Assembly: GCF_902784195.1 (NCBI RefSeq)
Contig: NZ_CACZTX010000012.1
Coordinates: 1 to 35,960, forward strand
Direction: 5' to 3'
Origin: an uncultured Methanobrevibacter sp.
Lineage (GTDB): Archaea; Methanobacteriota; Methanobacteria; Methanobacteriales; Methanobacteriaceae
DNA: 35,960 nucleotides
The notes beneath the pieces are model-generated. The model saw nothing but the letters and a program-made list of their open reading frames with translations. It was not told the DNA's origin and ran no database searches. Below, one piece after another: positions 35,446 to 35,960 of this stretch. The translations under genes and the position numbers were made by a program. Each line of letters begins with the position of its first letter. The first letter of the stretch is position 1.

Positions 35446-35565
35446 ATGATTCTGGTTAAGGACAATTATCCAAAAATATATAATATCCATTGATGAGTTT
35501 AATATGTCAAGAGAGGAATACGAAATATGAATATCTTAGACTTCTTGTTGAGTGATGAAATTTAA
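35446..35565 (+). pseudogene. C-terminal remnant of a COG1373-type AAA ATPase
   Basis: Three pieces in alternating frames read in order: ILVKDNYPKIYN (from 35446), KYIISIDEFNMSREEYEI (from 35474), MNILDFLLSDEI (35527-35565). The series NYPK...DEFNMSR...N-I-DFLL is the usual C-terminal end of the AAA ATPase/DUF4143 family abundant in Methanobrevibacter. Two frame changes in 120 bp show it is decayed. A new gene of the same family starts 360 bp downstream. Confidence 0.55.
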
Positions 35566-35607
35566 TTAGAAGAGATTATAAATTTAATGTTATTATGCCA
35601 ACGCAAT

Positions 35608-35742
35608 ATGGAGCTGGTCAAAAGGAACCAGAAGTTACATAATCCAAATTCGCCTCTGCTGATTGGGGATGTTAAATGGGGTGATGTTGTAAATGAAGTT
35701 AATGAACCAAGCTATATTGATATGCAACAAAGATTAATTTGA
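35608..35742 (+). pseudogene. 44-codon ORF fragment, copy B
   Basis: Encodes MELVKRNQKLHNPNSPLLIG...SYIDMQQRLI; paralog of the fragment at 33502-33636. The frame is open upstream to 35566 (LEEIINLMLLCQRN) and is then closed by TAA 35563-35565, which is also the end of the ATPase remnant, so the two could once have been adjacent genes. No SD at either ATG (35587, 35608). Function unknown. Confidence 0.4.
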
Positions 35743-35770
35743 TTTCTTTACTTTCAATATTTATATTTTT

Positions 35771-35869
35771 AATTTCATTGGTTTGAAATTTATTTCTAAT
35801 TTTCATATTGATTTTCATTTAACTGAAAACAATATTGATTTTATTATTTACTTTTCATTATACTGAAAA
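35771..35869. promoter_or_regulatory. Three TTTCA-N6-TGAAA dyads at exact 40-bp spacing
   Basis: AATTTCA-N6-TGAAATT (35771-35790), TTTTCA-N6-TGAAAA (35812-35829) and TTTTCA-N6-TGAAAA (35852-35869). The TTTCA cores start at 35773, 35813 and 35853. The third dyad touches the TATA/BRE of the ATPase gene starting at 35923. Confidence 0.65.
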
Positions 35870-35922
35870 CTTTATATGATAGTTATGATAAATTAATAAT
35901 TATAAAAAGAAGTGTGATTTTA

Positions 35923-35960
35923 ATGATTATTCAAAGAAAAGATTATATTGATAAAATCAA
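35923..35960 (+). CDS. AAA ATPase (COG1373/DUF4143 type), start only, cut by window
   Basis: Only 12 codons are visible: MIIQRKDYIDKI, which matches the common N-terminus M-I-I-x-R-x-x-Y-x-x-K-I before the Walker A segment in this family. Support comes from the TATA TTTATATGAT (35871-35880), a GTGAT SD-like leader, and the remnant of the same family just upstream. Full identity needs the sequence beyond 35960. Confidence 0.5.
   Translation, partial: MIIQRKDYIDKI

Larger units (their letters stand above)
35360..35922. other. 563-bp spacer with gene remnants and dyad array
   Basis: No intact gene. From left: plain sequence after pdxT, frame-broken AAA ATPase C-terminus (35446-35565), 44-codon ORF copy B, and the three dyads at 35771-35869 before the ATPase promoter (TATA TTTATATGAT, 35871-35880). 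Confidence 0.6.

Overview
The window looks like the chromosome of a methanogenic archaeon of the order Methanobacteriales, most probably a Methanobrevibacter-like gut or rumen species. The reasons are very AT-rich spacers, archaeal TATA promoters with short Shine-Dalgarno leaders, methanogen genes (methanogenesis marker 8, an MtrA paralog, MptE), archaeal information-processing genes (Orc1/Cdc6, ATP-dependent DNA ligase, Cdc48, RtcB with archease) and preQ0 genes for archaeosine. Species was not determined. No tRNA, rRNA, CRISPR array or intact transposase was seen.

Layout. 1-4.3 kb: TPR protein cut by the window edge, a tandem pair of zinc-carboxypeptidase-like proteins, GlmM and a membrane-anchored OB-fold protein. 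4.5-7.6 kb: DNA ligase and ThiC. 8-11 kb: a probably highly expressed SDR, a CDF metal exporter and a MarR regulator. 11-15.5 kb: an MtrA paralog without its membrane anchor, a universal stress protein, the queC-queD-queE cluster and methanogenesis marker 8. 15.5-19 kb: a GT-rich tandem repeat, cdc48 and its long structured leader. 19-23.3 kb: a polyprenol/phytol-kinase-like membrane protein beside a tocopherol-cyclase-like protein, a zinc-ribbon protein divergent from a small XRE regulator across a three-site operator array, an acidic unknown protein and a candidate structured RNA. 23.3-30.2 kb: MTA/MTI phosphorylase, RtcB, a 62-residue membrane protein, archease, Orc1/Cdc6, MptE and SurE. 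30.3-36 kb: Fe-S aldo/keto reductase, then an accessory stretch with gene remnants (HEPN, AAA ATPase, a duplicated 44-codon ORF), an HxlR regulator divergent from a second marker-8 gene, PdxST, and the start of an AAA ATPase.

How the genes connect. queCDE make preQ0 for tRNA archaeosine. RtcB and archease form a tRNA-splicing and RNA-repair pair. MptE belongs to methanopterin synthesis. ThiC and PdxST make thiamine pyrimidine and PLP. The HxlR regulator has a conserved Cys and may control the Fe-S aldo/keto reductase through a 19-bp dyad found three times nearby.

Main unusual observations: at least ten genes end inside a hairpin that contains the stop codon, usually followed by a U-rich tract; a compact three-helix RNA candidate at 23097-23209; operator arrays with exact 21-bp (21735-21792) and 40-bp (35771-35869) spacing; and a phytol-kinase-like plus tocopherol-cyclase-like pair in a methanogen. 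All calls come from reading the sequence; no database search was run.
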